From the NCBI GenBank assembly GCA_016717345.1, contig JADKFR010000001.1:248001-312000 (forward strand): 64,000 nucleotides of DNA. Reading direction: 5' to 3'. This document shows, one piece after another, positions 1 through 7,995 of this stretch. This DNA is from Propionibacteriaceae bacterium. GTDB taxonomy: Bacteria; Actinomycetota; Actinomycetes; Propionibacteriales; Propionibacteriaceae. The notes below the pieces were generated by a model. It ran no database searches. It had not been told where the DNA came from and saw nothing but the letters and a program-made list of their open reading frames with translations. Every line of letters starts with the position of its first letter. Positions within the stretch are counted from its first letter, which is position 1. A program made the position numbers and the translations under genes.

Positions 1-279
1 GCAGCGGTTGCCAAGGCCACCCTGAAGGGAGCGACCCCGGCGATTGCCGGCACCCGGAAGGTCGGTGCCACCCTCACCGCCGGCCCGGGCACCTGGAGCC
101 CCGGAGAAGTGACACTGTCCTATCAGTGGTATCGGGCCTCGACTGCCATCTCTGGGGCCACCAAGAAGACCTACCTGCTCACCAAAGCGGACAAGGGTGC
201 CAAGATCACCGTCCGGGTGCGGGGAACGCTGACCGGGTACGTCACGCTCGACAAGCGCGCAACGGTCAGCATCGCCTGA
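1..279 (+). CDS. C-terminal end of an Ig-like-repeat surface protein (partial)
   Basis: The window opens inside a gene; 92 residues are visible before the TGA. They read as one Ig-like repeat of the kind found in tandem in actinobacterial secreted or cell-wall proteins: a VGATLTAGPGTWSP stretch (residues 21-34), a YQWYR core (41-45), an ISGAT turn (50-54), then Y-x-L-T-x-A-D-x-G-x-x-I-x-V-x-V (58-73) and a GY near residue 80. The module is structural and extracellular; no enzyme motif or sorting signal follows it, so anchoring, if any, must lie upstream. The full length and partner domains are outside the window. Family recognition comes from the repeat pattern. Confidence 0.75.
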   Translation, partial: AAVAKATLKGATPAIAGTRKVGATLTAGPGTWSPGEVTLSYQWYRASTAISGATKKTYLLTKADKGAKITVRVRGTLTGYVTLDKRATVSIA

Positions 280-294
280 GCCTGGCAGCGTCGG

Positions 295-918
295 TCACCA
301 GGCGCGGTTGGCGCACTTCGCCGTGATGGAGAACGGGAGCAGGCTGCCGTTCTTGGCGCCGTCCTCATAGACCATGGCCTTGCCCGCGACCCGATAGGTT
401 GTGCCGGAGCTGGTCAGCACCGCCGAAGCTCCCTTGGCGGGCTTCGCGGCGTCGAAGCTGAGCTTCCTGGTGATGCCTTCGCTGTCCTCTCCGAACGCAC
501 CGGCCAGCGTGGACACCGCGCCCGCTCGGGGGGTGAGCACGACCGTCAGATCGACTGTGCCGAAGAAGTCGTTGTTCACGTCGGCCAGGACAATCGTCGG
601 GGCACCATTCACGGTCGCGCAGGTCCCGACGAAAGCGTCAGAGACCGTGTTGGAGAACAGGGTCATGCTGCCGGACGCCTTCACGGCGGGCTTGCTGGGA
701 CTCGGACTGGGCGTCGGCGTGCCCGTCGCCGACGGTGTGGGTGAGGCGCTCGGCGTGGGCGAGAGCGGCACGGCGGTGGCGGTGGCGGGCGGCTTGGTGG
801 TCGCGAACGAGTCACCGCCGAGCCAGGCGCACGCGGACAGGCTCATCGTCAGGCCCGCGACCGCGCAGAGGCTGAGCACTCGCTGCGGGGTCACTCCCCC
901 GTGTCGCCGAACTTCCAC
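295..918 (-). CDS. Secreted lipoprotein of unknown function
   Basis: Predicted 207-residue lipoprotein. A GTG at 918 is chosen because an AAGGGAG ribosome site lies five bases upstream; an in-frame start at 978 would add 20 polar residues before the signal. The N-terminus has Arg residues, a hydrophobic core and the lipobox LSAC with Cys30 as the lipidated residue. A Pro/Ser/Thr-rich spacer of about 40 residues follows, typical of a tether through the wall, and then a compact C-terminal domain of about 130 residues with two Cys. I do not recognise that domain. It converges on the surface protein ending at 279, with only 15 bases between the stops. Confidence 0.7.
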   Translation of the reverse strand: MEVRRHGGVTPQRVLSLCAVAGLTMSLSACAWLGGDSFATTKPPATATAVPLSPTPSASPTPSATGTPTPSPSPSKPAVKASGSMTLFSNTVSDAFVGTCATVNGAPTIVLADVNNDFFGTVDLTVVLTPRAGAVSTLAGAFGEDSEGITRKLSFDAAKPAKGASAVLTSSGTTYRVAGKAMVYEDGAKNGSLLPFSITAKCANRAW

Positions 919-1024
919 CGCAACTCCCTTCGCTCCCGCTGTGGCGGGGTCTTCAGCGTCCGCCACTCGTTGTTCCATGCTGGACCCTGACCTGCCTCAA
1001 ACCCCTGGCGACGCGCCAAGGCGA

Positions 1025-1354
1025 TCAGCATCGCGGTGCGGGTGATGCCTCGACCCGAATCCAGGACCCCATTACCCCTCCGAAGGGGATCGTCCAGCGC
1101 TGACAGGGCTTCCCGGTGAAGCGGTAGCGCCAGGCCGGACGACCGCCCGCCGAGGGGAGCTTCTCCGTCCTGGCGATGAGCCCTTCCGATTCCAGCGCGT
1201 TCGTGATCCGCGCCGTCGCAGCCGGGGAAAGCCCTGAAGCCTCGGCCATCTCCGTGCGGGTGAGGTCGCCCCTGGTGTGGAGCACCCCCAACACCAGGCG
1301 ACGATTGTCCGCCAGTGTCGTGCTGGGCGTCGAGGGTCCGGTGCGAGGCAGCAC
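1025..1354 (-). CDS. Short winged-helix protein, possibly a truncated ROK-type regulator
   Basis: The GTG at 1354 has GGAGG five bases upstream, giving 109 residues. Residues of about 16-75 form a winged helix: NRRLVLGVLHTRGDLTRTEM, then a recognition helix LSPAATARITNALESEGLI and a GGRPAWRYRF wing. This is the N-terminal DNA-binding layout of ROK/NagC-type repressors (normally about 400 residues), but the frame ends about 25 residues after the wing and no sugar-kinase-like domain follows in any frame. It is either a stand-alone DNA-binding protein or the remnant of a decayed regulator. The good ribosome site suggests it is still translated. The C-terminal tail after residue 83 does not resemble the family. 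Confidence 0.5.
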   Translation of the reverse strand: MLPRTGPSTPSTTLADNRRLVLGVLHTRGDLTRTEMAEASGLSPAATARITNALESEGLIARTEKLPSAGGRPAWRYRFTGKPCQRWTIPFGGVMGSWIRVEASPAPRC

Positions 1355-1499
1355 GGCGACCTCCGGTTTCGCGAGGCAATAAGGGTCGTCCGCCGCCCGG
1401 TGCGAGCGCGACGCTCTCGTCCGGATCCTAGCCCCCGGGACGCGGCCGGCTGGCGGGTTCGCTCTCGACCTCCGGCGCACGGTGTGATCGGATGGCAGG

Positions 1500-2426
1500 G
1501 TGACTGCGCAGCGAGAGGTGCCCCGGGTCGCCGCGGATGACCTGGCGAGTGAGCTCGAACTGGTCCGGGAAGCCCGGATCGACGACCTCCTGGGGGGCGA
1601 CCGCCGCCAGCCTCGCGAGGCCAGCGGCGTCCATTTCGCGAACGGCCACCTGCACGTGGTGTTCGACAACACCGCCGAGATCCTGCGCCTCAGGCCGGAT
1701 TGGGACAGTGCCGGGGAGGCTCCCGTCCTGATGGATTCCCAGGCCCGCGGGGGGTACGAGGACATCACGTACCAACCCGACGCAGCGCGCTGGTACTGCC
1801 TGATCGAGGCGTCCCAGACGCCGGCCGGAACCTACCAACCAGGCATTGACGAGTTCGACGCGTCGTTTCGCCTCCTGGGAAGTCACTGGCTGGAGTATCA
1901 GGTGAAGCGCGAGAACAAGGGCATCGAAGGCCTCTCGACGCTGCGGCACCACGGCGAGGACTACCTGCTCGGGCTGTGCGAGGGCAACGCCTGCAAGAGC
2001 GGCAGCGCGGGACGCGAGCCCGGGCAGGGACGCCTCCAGGCGTTCCGGCGTGCCGGGGACCGCTGGGAGCATGCCGGCACCATCCGGCTGCCCCGGGCCG
2101 TCCAGTTCGCGGACTACGCCGGTCTGGACGTCAGCAACCACACGATGTCCGTCGTTTCTCAAGTGTCCTCAGCCCTGTGGATCGGACGGCTGAAGCCCGA
2201 GCCACGAGACCTCGGCGACCTGTTCGAGGACGACGGCCGCACCTACCTGTTCCCCCGCAACCGCACGGGCCGCATCGTGTACTGCAACATCGAAGGGGTC
2301 ACCTGGCTACCCGACGGCACGCTGGTGGTGGTCTCGGACCGCTACAAACCCGACCAACAGTCGGCGCGCTGCCGCCACAAGGACCAATCCATCCATCTGT
2401 TCAGGCTCCCCACGTCCTCGGTATGA
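1500..2426 (+). CDS. Uncharacterised beta-propeller-like protein
   Basis: A 308-residue cytoplasmic protein (no signal peptide or membrane segment) starting at a GTG. The sequence repeats a beta-rich pattern: a short charged turn, then HVVFDNTAEILRLRPDW, YEDITYQPDAARWYCLIE, IEGLSTLRHHGEDYLLGLCE and GVTWLPDGTLVVVSDR, each like one blade of a propeller as in SdiA-regulated or phytase-like esterase proteins. The last blade ends close to the C-terminus. I do not recognise an established family or catalytic residues. It stands alone, transcribed away from the winged-helix gene, and its stop is four bases from the convergent E2-type gene. The function is unknown. Confidence 0.6.
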   Translation: MTAQREVPRVAADDLASELELVREARIDDLLGGDRRQPREASGVHFANGHLHVVFDNTAEILRLRPDWDSAGEAPVLMDSQARGGYEDITYQPDAARWYCLIEASQTPAGTYQPGIDEFDASFRLLGSHWLEYQVKRENKGIEGLSTLRHHGEDYLLGLCEGNACKSGSAGREPGQGRLQAFRRAGDRWEHAGTIRLPRAVQFADYAGLDVSNHTMSVVSQVSSALWIGRLKPEPRDLGDLFEDDGRTYLFPRNRTGRIVYCNIEGVTWLPDGTLVVVSDRYKPDQQSARCRHKDQSIHLFRLPTSSV

Positions 2427-2430
2427 GCCC

Positions 2431-3213
2431 TCACGGGGCCGCGATGGCCTCCCGGACGGAATCACCGGCGGCCAGCAACTCGAGCAAACGCGCGGTGAAA
2501 CGCGCCGCCGGTGCGCCGTCCACGACGTCGTGGTCGACAGTCACGGTCAGGTGCGCGATCTCCCGTTCGACGAGCTGCCCGTCCACCAGGCGTGGCCTCG
2601 GTGCGATCCCACCGAGGGTGATCCCGAGGGTGCCCGCCCCGGGGCTCAGGCCCCAGCCGGCCGCATTCGCCGTCCCCACGTTGTTGACGCCCGCCACCCC
2701 CAACCTGAGGCCCCAGCCGATACTGCGCTGCATCCAGGTCATCAGCAGGGGCGCCACGAACGCGGGCACCAGTTCCAGCCACCGCTGGCCCGCGATCGTC
2801 TTGTCGGTGGATGCCTGGGAGGCCCGGATCTGGTCGTGGATGTCCCTCAACGACGTCGCGTTCGCGTGCCGGATCGGCAGGTAGCCCACCGCCGGCTGTC
2901 CGTCGATCCGCCGCTCCACCAGCACCTCGATGATGACCTCGTCGAGGAAGACCAGGCTCCGGCCCCGACGGAAGGCGTTCAGTTCCGGGTACTCCGCAAG
3001 CGCGGTGGCCAGGCACGTCACCACGTAGGCGGTCAGCGACAACCGCTCTCCGGTCCGCTCGCGGTGGGCCCGCAGCAGGTGGCGAGGGATCGTCAGATCG
3101 GCCTCGACCAGTCCGTACATCAGGTGTCGCCGGGAGGCCAGATTCTGCCCCGCCGCCAGGGCAAGCCGGGCGCGGCTCATCCGCTCGATGCGGTAACCCC
3201 GAGGTGCTGACAT
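2431..3213 (-). CDS. Stand-alone 2-oxoacid dehydrogenase E2-type acyltransferase domain
   Basis: A 260-residue protein made only of the catalytic domain of dihydrolipoamide acyltransferases. The signature HDVVDG supplies the catalytic His228 and Asp232. Other family marks are LTAYVVTCLATALAEYPELN and the GTLGITLGGI strand before the active site. There is no lipoyl domain or E1/E3-binding domain, and no E1 or E3 gene nearby, so a role in a classical dehydrogenase complex is doubtful; such small acyltransferase-fold proteins occur alone in actinobacteria. The ATG at 3213 is chosen over an upstream in-frame codon because GAGAGGGG sits eight bases before it. It lies downstream of tRNA-Arg, separated by a hairpin. 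Confidence 0.75.
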   Translation of the reverse strand: MSAPRGYRIERMSRARLALAAGQNLASRRHLMYGLVEADLTIPRHLLRAHRERTGERLSLTAYVVTCLATALAEYPELNAFRRGRSLVFLDEVIIEVLVERRIDGQPAVGYLPIRHANATSLRDIHDQIRASQASTDKTIAGQRWLELVPAFVAPLLMTWMQRSIGWGLRLGVAGVNNVGTANAAGWGLSPGAGTLGITLGGIAPRPRLVDGQLVEREIAHLTVTVDHDVVDGAPAARFTARLLELLAAGDSVREAIAAP

Positions 3214-3239
3214 CGGCAGGACCCCTCTCGCTGACCCAC

Positions 3240-3272
3240 TCAGGGACACGGCCTCTCGAGCCGTGTCCCTGA
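3240..3272 (-). terminator. Hairpin after tRNA-Arg
   Basis: A perfect 13-base-pair stem (3240-3252 with 3260-3272) around a 7-base loop lies between the 3' end of tRNA-Arg and the next minus-strand gene. It fits a tRNA terminator, but no T-run follows, so termination may be weak or factor-aided. The right arm also covers the spacer before the E2-type gene. Confidence 0.5.
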
Positions 3273-3281
3273 GCATCGGCG

Positions 3282-3354
3282 CGCCCCCGCCAGGACTCGA
3301 ACCTGGGACCGACAGATTAGAAGGCTGCTGCTCTATCCACTGAGCTACAGGGGC
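3282..3354 (-). tRNA. tRNA-Arg (anticodon TCT)
   Basis: A 73-base cloverleaf on the minus strand: acceptor GCCCCTG pairs with CGGGGGC, followed by discriminator G; D-arm TAGCTCAGTGGATAGAGCA; anticodon loop CTTCTAA giving TCT; T-arm CCAGG-TTCGAGT-CCTGG. CCA is not encoded. It reads AGA codons, which are rare in such a GC-rich genome. Confidence 0.95.
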
Positions 3355-3431
3355 TACGACTCGATCGTAGCGCCACTACACCTTGGCCCTTCGTGGCTGT
3401 GCGGGTCTCCTGCGCGGAGCAGGATGGTCCC

Positions 3432-3974
3432 ATGCTGACCACTGATCTCGCGCTGGACGCCCTGGGTCGCGTCCACGAACTCGTCCCGGCCGTGCTCGAT
3501 GGGCTCTCGCCCGCCGACGTCACCTGGCGTGCCGATCCGGAGGCGAATCCGATCGGCTGGCTGGTGTGGCACCTGCTGCGGGTCGAGGACGACCACCTCG
3601 CCACGCTGGGCGGCGTCCCGCAGGTGTGGCTGGCCGACGGCTGGCACCAACGCTTCGGGCTGCCCTACCCCAAGGGTGCCCATGGCTTCGGGATGAGCTC
3701 GGCCGAAGTCGCCCTCTTCTCGATCTCCGACACGGCGTTGTTGACTGGCTACGCCGAAGCGGTGGCGGCCCAGTCCAGGCGAATCGTCACGGCCCTCACC
3801 GAAGCCGACTTCGCCAGGATCGTCGACACCCGGTTCACCCCGCCGGTCACGCTGGCGGTCCGGTTGGTGTCGGTCATGGTCGAGACGGCCCAGCACATCG
3901 GGCAGGCAGGCTATGTGCGGGGCCTCCTCGAGCGGCGACAGGGACGGGACTCGGGCTGGGCCGGCATCGGCTGA
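3432..3974 (+). CDS. DinB-fold (DUF664-like) protein, possibly thiol-dependent
   Basis: A 180-residue four-helix-bundle protein of the DinB/DUF664 group, unrelated to polymerase IV. Family features are the opening helix LALDALGRVHELVPAVLDGL, the metal-site segment WHLLRVEDDH and a later His in VETAQHIGQAGYVRGLLE; together they can supply the three metal-binding histidines. Members of the wider family include mycothiol- and bacillithiol-dependent transferases and isomerases, so a detoxification role is possible but not shown. The ATG at 3432 is preferred because alignment begins there; an in-frame start 39 bases upstream adds residues unlike the family. It is transcribed away from tRNA-Arg and converges on ppk2. 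Confidence 0.75.
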   Translation: MLTTDLALDALGRVHELVPAVLDGLSPADVTWRADPEANPIGWLVWHLLRVEDDHLATLGGVPQVWLADGWHQRFGLPYPKGAHGFGMSSAEVALFSISDTALLTGYAEAVAAQSRRIVTALTEADFARIVDTRFTPPVTLAVRLVSVMVETAQHIGQAGYVRGLLERRQGRDSGWAGIG

Positions 3975-4000
3975 GCGCGCAGCGGGCACCGTCCAGGGGC

Positions 4001-4930
4001 TCAGTCGCCAACCGTGTCCCGGGCGCGTTTGACGATGAGGGGGTCTGGTTCACCGACCACCGCGTGGTCCTTACCCTCGTACTCGAACTGGCTCAAGAAG
4101 TAACGCATGGCGTTGAGCCGCCCTCGCTTCTTGTCGTTGCTGCGAATCGTGATCCACGGGGCGTGGTCGGTGTCGGTGCGCTCGAACATGACTTCCTTCG
4201 CGGCGCCGTAGTCCTGCCACCGGTCGAGGGACTCCAGGTCCATCGGCGAGAGCTTCCACCGCCTCACCGGATCGATCTGGCGGATCGCGAACCGCGTCCG
4301 CTGCTCCCGCTGGGTGACCGAGAACCAGAACTTCGTGAGGTGCGTCCCGGCGTCCACGATCATGCGTTCGAACTCGGGGACCTGTTTCATGAACACGTCG
4401 TACTCGGCCTGGGGGCAGAACCCCATCACGCGCTCCACCCCGGCCCGGTTGTACCAGGACCGGTCGAACAGCACGATCTCACCCTCGGTCGGGAAATGCT
4501 GCACGTAACGCTGGAAGTACCACTGCCCGACTTCCCGGGTGGTCGGCTTCGTCAAGGCCACGACCCGGGCGGCCCGCGGGTTCAGGTGCTCGGTGAACCG
4601 CTTGATCGTGCCGCCCTTCCCGGCCGCGTCGCGGCCTTCGAACACAATGATGTGCCGCATGCCGTGGTCCTGGCCCCAGTACTGCAACTTGAGCAGTTCG
4701 ATCTGAAGCAGGTACTTCTCCTGCTCGTACTCGTCACGACTCATCAGCTCGTCGTAGGGGTAGTCCTCACGCCAGGTCTCCACGGCCCGCCCGCCGGGAT
4801 CGATCAGCTCCGGATCCGGGCTCTGGCTGTCCCCGACCGTGTAGCCCTGGGCGATCAACCGGTCGATGAACTCCCGCAGGTTGTCGTCCGCTTCCGGCTG
4901 GATGTCGTCCAGGTCCAGTGGACCGTCCAT
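4001..4930 (-). CDS. ppk2: Polyphosphate kinase 2
   Basis: A 309-residue PPK2-family enzyme that transfers phosphate between polyphosphate and nucleotides, usually NDP to NTP in single-domain members of this length. Visible motifs are Walker A GRDAAGKGGT (residues 99-108), Walker B EIVLFDRSWYNR (151-162, Asp156), a lid-like run RWKLSPMDLESLDRW, and the downstream DHAPWITIRSNDKKRGRLNA. The N-terminal extension of about 60 acidic residues is usual in actinobacterial members. It is divergent from orn, with about 100 bases between the two starts. Polyphosphate storage is typical of propionibacteria and relatives. Direction of catalysis and nucleotide preference cannot be read from the sequence. 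Confidence 0.95.
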   Translation of the reverse strand: MDGPLDLDDIQPEADDNLREFIDRLIAQGYTVGDSQSPDPELIDPGGRAVETWREDYPYDELMSRDEYEQEKYLLQIELLKLQYWGQDHGMRHIIVFEGRDAAGKGGTIKRFTEHLNPRAARVVALTKPTTREVGQWYFQRYVQHFPTEGEIVLFDRSWYNRAGVERVMGFCPQAEYDVFMKQVPEFERMIVDAGTHLTKFWFSVTQREQRTRFAIRQIDPVRRWKLSPMDLESLDRWQDYGAAKEVMFERTDTDHAPWITIRSNDKKRGRLNAMRYFLSQFEYEGKDHAVVGEPDPLIVKRARDTVGD

Positions 4931-5032
4931 TGCCCCTCCTGATCAGCAAAGCCCGGTGTCCTCGGGCCTCCCCACAGTATGAGCCCCGCCAAGCGATCGG
5001 GCGGTCAAGAGCAAGGCAATAGAGTGTTTCCC

Positions 5033-5701
5033 GTGAGTGACTACCTGGTGTGGATCGATTGTGAAATGACCGGCCTCGATCTGGTGACAGACGCACTCAT
5101 CGAGGTGGCCGCGTTGGTGACCGACGCCGACCTCAACGTCCTCGGCGAGGGCATCGACGTGATCATCCGACCCCCGCAGGAAGCCCTGGACCAGATGGGC
5201 GATTTCGTTCGGACGATGCATGCCAACTCGGGCCTGCTGGACGAACTTGCGGAGGGGTTGAGCCTGGCGGAGGCCGAGGCCAAGGTGCTCGACTACATTC
5301 GTGCCCACGTTCCCGAGGTCCGCAAGGCGCCGCTGGCGGGCAACACCATCGGGACGGATCGATCGTTCCTCGCCCGCGACATGCCCGCTCTGGAGGCGCA
5401 CGTCCACTATCGCAACGTCGACGTGTCCAGCCTGAAGGAACTGGCGCGGCGCTGGTACCCCCGGGCGTACTACAACACCCCGGCCAAGAACGGCAACCAC
5501 CGGGCGCTGGCCGACATCTGCGAGTCCATCGAAGAGCTGCGCTACTACCGCGAGGCGATCTTCGTGGCCCCCCCGGGCCCGCCCACCGCAGTGCTGCGCG
5601 AAATCGCCCTCCGCCACGAAACGGCCCTGACGTCGGTGTTCGGTGCTCCCGACGCCGGCCTCGAGGGCAAGGATTTCGAATCGTCCGACATTTCCGGTTA
5701 A
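5033..5701 (+). CDS. orn: Oligoribonuclease
   Basis: A 222-residue 3'-5' exoribonuclease that degrades RNA pieces of two to five nucleotides, including pGpG from cyclic-di-GMP turnover. DEDDh residues are all present: Asp9 and Glu11 (WIDCEMTG), Asp109 (NTIGTDRSFL), His156 and Asp161 (HRALADI). The GTG at 5033 is chosen because it places Asp9 as in other Orn proteins; the in-frame ATG at 4979 would add 18 unrelated residues and run into the ppk2 promoter space. The ribosome site is weak. tRNA-His begins 36 bases downstream, so the two may be co-transcribed, as seen in other actinobacteria. Confidence 0.95.
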   Translation: MSDYLVWIDCEMTGLDLVTDALIEVAALVTDADLNVLGEGIDVIIRPPQEALDQMGDFVRTMHANSGLLDELAEGLSLAEAEAKVLDYIRAHVPEVRKAPLAGNTIGTDRSFLARDMPALEAHVHYRNVDVSSLKELARRWYPRAYYNTPAKNGNHRALADICESIEELRYYREAIFVAPPGPPTAVLREIALRHETALTSVFGAPDAGLEGKDFESSDISG

Positions 5702-5737
5702 ACTGTCCCAGCCAAGTGGCGAGTTCGATGGCGCATG

Positions 5738-5813
5738 GTGGGTATAGCTCAGTTGGTAGAGCTCCTGGTTGTGGTCCAGGTGGTCGCGGGTTCGAGTCCC
5801 GTTACTCACCCCA
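5738..5813 (+). tRNA. tRNA-His (anticodon GTG)
   Basis: Acceptor GTGGGTA pairs with TACTCAC; the discriminator is C, with G at -1 (5737) available for the extra His pair. The anticodon arm is CCTGG-TTGTGGT-CCAGG, giving GTG, and the T-arm has TTCGAGT. The CCA end is encoded (5811-5813), unlike the three other tRNA genes of the window. Confidence 0.95.
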
Positions 5814-5878
5814 TCGAAACCCCGGGCACTGCCACCCACCATCCCTGACCTTCCCCCGAGCGTTGTGAGGCGATCCCG

Positions 5879-6691
5879 ATGAGCCATCCCTGGCGCCGCT
5901 ACGTCGCCCTGGGTGACTCGCTGAGCGAAGGCCTGCAGGATCTCGCCGCCGACGGAGCCCCCCGGGGCTGGGCCGACCGTCTCGCCCAGGGGCTTGCGGA
6001 TCGCTGCGGGGAGGACGTCCGGTACGCCAACCTGGCGATTCGCGGACGGCTGCTGCGTCCGATCCTGGACGAGCAACTCGAACCCGCTCTCGCCCTTCAG
6101 CCCGATCTGGTCTCGTTGTGGGGTGGTGGAAACGATCTACTGCGACCCGATGCCGATCCCGACGCGATGGCCGCCGTCCTGGAGGAGGCGGTCGTCACCC
6201 TGCGGGCCAGCGGCGCCGACGTGCTGATCGGCCTCGGGGTCGACCCGAAGGACTCCCCGGTCATCAAGTTGACCCGCAATCGCGTCGCCGTCTACAACCT
6301 GAACCTCGCCACGCTGGCGGACCGGCACGGAGCCCACCTCGTCAACACGTGGGGGATGCGTAGCCTCCGCGACTGGCGGATGTGGGACGCCGATCGGCTG
6401 CACCTCAACAGCGAGGGCCATCGGCGAGTCTCCCAGGCGGCACTGGTGGGCCTGGGACTTGACCCGGATTCGCCCGACTGGGACACCCCACTGCCGCCGG
6501 CCACCCCGCTGTCACGACGCGAGGCGATGGACTGGAATCGCATCTGGGTGCGCGACCACCTGGCCCCGTGGATCGGCCGACGGTTCCGCCGGACGAGTTC
6601 GGGACACGGACGGGCCCCCAAGCAAGCGACCTATCGACTCGTCTCCCCCGGTGGCGGCGACCCTGCTGGGCCGCGCCAGCAGGCACAATAG
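5879..6691 (+). CDS. SGNH/GDSL-family hydrolase
   Basis: A 270-residue esterase or lipase of the SGNH superfamily. Block I is ALGDSLSEG with nucleophile Ser14; block III is WGGGND with Asn85; block V is DADRLHLN with Asp172 and His175. No signal peptide is present, so it acts in the cytoplasm or on membrane-linked substrates. The C-terminal 70 residues after the catalytic His are Pro/Arg-rich and probably flexible. The substrate cannot be named; relatives deacylate lipids or small esters. The start ATG has GAGG about eight bases upstream. It ends six bases before murT and probably shares its transcript. Confidence 0.85.
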   Translation: MSHPWRRYVALGDSLSEGLQDLAADGAPRGWADRLAQGLADRCGEDVRYANLAIRGRLLRPILDEQLEPALALQPDLVSLWGGGNDLLRPDADPDAMAAVLEEAVVTLRASGADVLIGLGVDPKDSPVIKLTRNRVAVYNLNLATLADRHGAHLVNTWGMRSLRDWRMWDADRLHLNSEGHRRVSQAALVGLGLDPDSPDWDTPLPPATPLSRREAMDWNRIWVRDHLAPWIGRRFRRTSSGHGRAPKQATYRLVSPGGGDPAGPRQQAQ

Positions 6692-6696
6692 GCGGC

Positions 6697-7995
6697 ATGG
6701 CGGACGCACGGCACACCCTGGGCAAACCTGCTGCGCTGAGCAGAAAGGCCGAACTCACCCTGCGCCTGGCGACCGCGGTCGGCGACGTCGCAGCGTGGGT
6801 GTCCCGCATCACAGGACGGGGCTCGGGCGCGTCCATCCGGGGCCAGGTCCTGACCAGGCTCGCACCAACCGCCTTCGCCGACCTGTTGCAGGGCCGCCGC
6901 ATCCTGGCTGTCTCGGGCACGAACGGAAAGACCACCACGACCCATCTGTTGGCCGCTGCGCTTCGGGAATCGCTGGGCGCCGAAGCGGCCCGGCTGGTGA
7001 CCAACGCTGACGGGGCGAACCTGCGCTACGGCATCGCCAGCGCCCTGGCCAAGAATCGGTCAGCCGACATCGCCGTCCTCGAGACCGACGAACGCGTCGT
7101 CTCCGACATGATCGCGCTCGGCCGTCCCGAGGTGCTGGTCTTCCTCAACTTCAGCCGCGACCAACTGGACCGCCACCACGAGATCAAGGCCCTCGGCCGG
7201 GCCTGGCGGGTGGCCCTCGACCAGGCAGGGGACGCCGGGCCGACGATCATCGCCAACGCCAGCGATCCCCTGGTCGTGTGGTCGTCGAGCACCGCCTCCC
7301 GGGTGGTCTGGGTCGAGGTCGCCACCCTGTGGAGTGCGGACGCTGCCCTGTGCCCCGGCTGCGGGACGGTGCTCACGCGGCTGCGCAGTGAGGGCCGTGA
7401 TCGCTGGGACTGCCCCGGGTGCGAGCTCACCCAGCCGTCCGCGTCCTACCAGGTGGAAGGCAGCAGCATTCGACTTCCCGATGGGCAGGTCGTCGTCCCG
7501 GACCTGCAGGTCCCCGGCTCCTTCAACATCTCGAACGCGGCCTGCGCCTTGGCAGCGGCCGTTGAGTTCGGGGTTGATCCGGTGACGGCACTGGCGGGGA
7601 TGCACACGGTCGTCTCTCCCGCCGGGCGGTTCGCCACCGTCCAGTTCGGCGCCACGACCGCCCGCCTCCTGCTGGCCAAGAACCCGGCCGGCTGGGCCGA
7701 GGCCCTGCCACTGGCCGCCTCCGACCCGGTGGTGCTGGCCATCGATTCCGTCGCCGCGGACGGCAAGGACGTCTCCTGGCTGTGGGACGTGGACTACGAA
7801 CAACTGGCCGGACGAAGGGTCATCGCCACGGGCCCCCGCGCCCAGGATCTGGCGGTACGCCTCGGCTACGCGGGAGTGGAGCATCGCATCGTGCCGGATC
7901 TGGCCGCCGCCCTGGCCGGGCACCCGCACCCGGTCGACGTGATCGCGACCTACACCCCCTTCCAGCGGTTGCTCAAGATGGGAGGCCTGCGATGA
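6697..7995 (+). CDS. murT: Lipid II isoglutaminyl synthase, MurT subunit
   Basis: A 432-residue Mur-ligase-like subunit that with GatD amidates the alpha-carboxyl of D-Glu in lipid II. The ATP-binding P-loop is GTNGKTTTT (74-82). A Cys4 zinc ribbon inserted in the central domain has Cys219, Cys222, Cys239 and Cys242 (CPGC...CPGC). The C-terminal DUF1727 domain follows (ATYTPFQRLLKMGG near the end). The ATG at 6697 fits family N-termini; an upstream in-frame GTG would overlap the esterase. The stop overlaps the gatD start by four bases (ATGA), as expected for subunits of one enzyme. It acts on the inner face of the membrane before crosslinking. Confidence 0.95.
   Translation: MADARHTLGKPAALSRKAELTLRLATAVGDVAAWVSRITGRGSGASIRGQVLTRLAPTAFADLLQGRRILAVSGTNGKTTTTHLLAAALRESLGAEAARLVTNADGANLRYGIASALAKNRSADIAVLETDERVVSDMIALGRPEVLVFLNFSRDQLDRHHEIKALGRAWRVALDQAGDAGPTIIANASDPLVVWSSSTASRVVWVEVATLWSADAALCPGCGTVLTRLRSEGRDRWDCPGCELTQPSASYQVEGSSIRLPDGQVVVPDLQVPGSFNISNAACALAAAVEFGVDPVTALAGMHTVVSPAGRFATVQFGATTARLLLAKNPAGWAEALPLAASDPVVLAIDSVAADGKDVSWLWDVDYEQLAGRRVIATGPRAQDLAVRLGYAGVEHRIVPDLAAALAGHPHPVDVIATYTPFQRLLKMGGLR

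Noticed and set aside
3240..3272. Transposon terminal repeat
   Set aside because: A single inverted repeat next to a tRNA with no transposase; a terminator-like hairpin explains it better.
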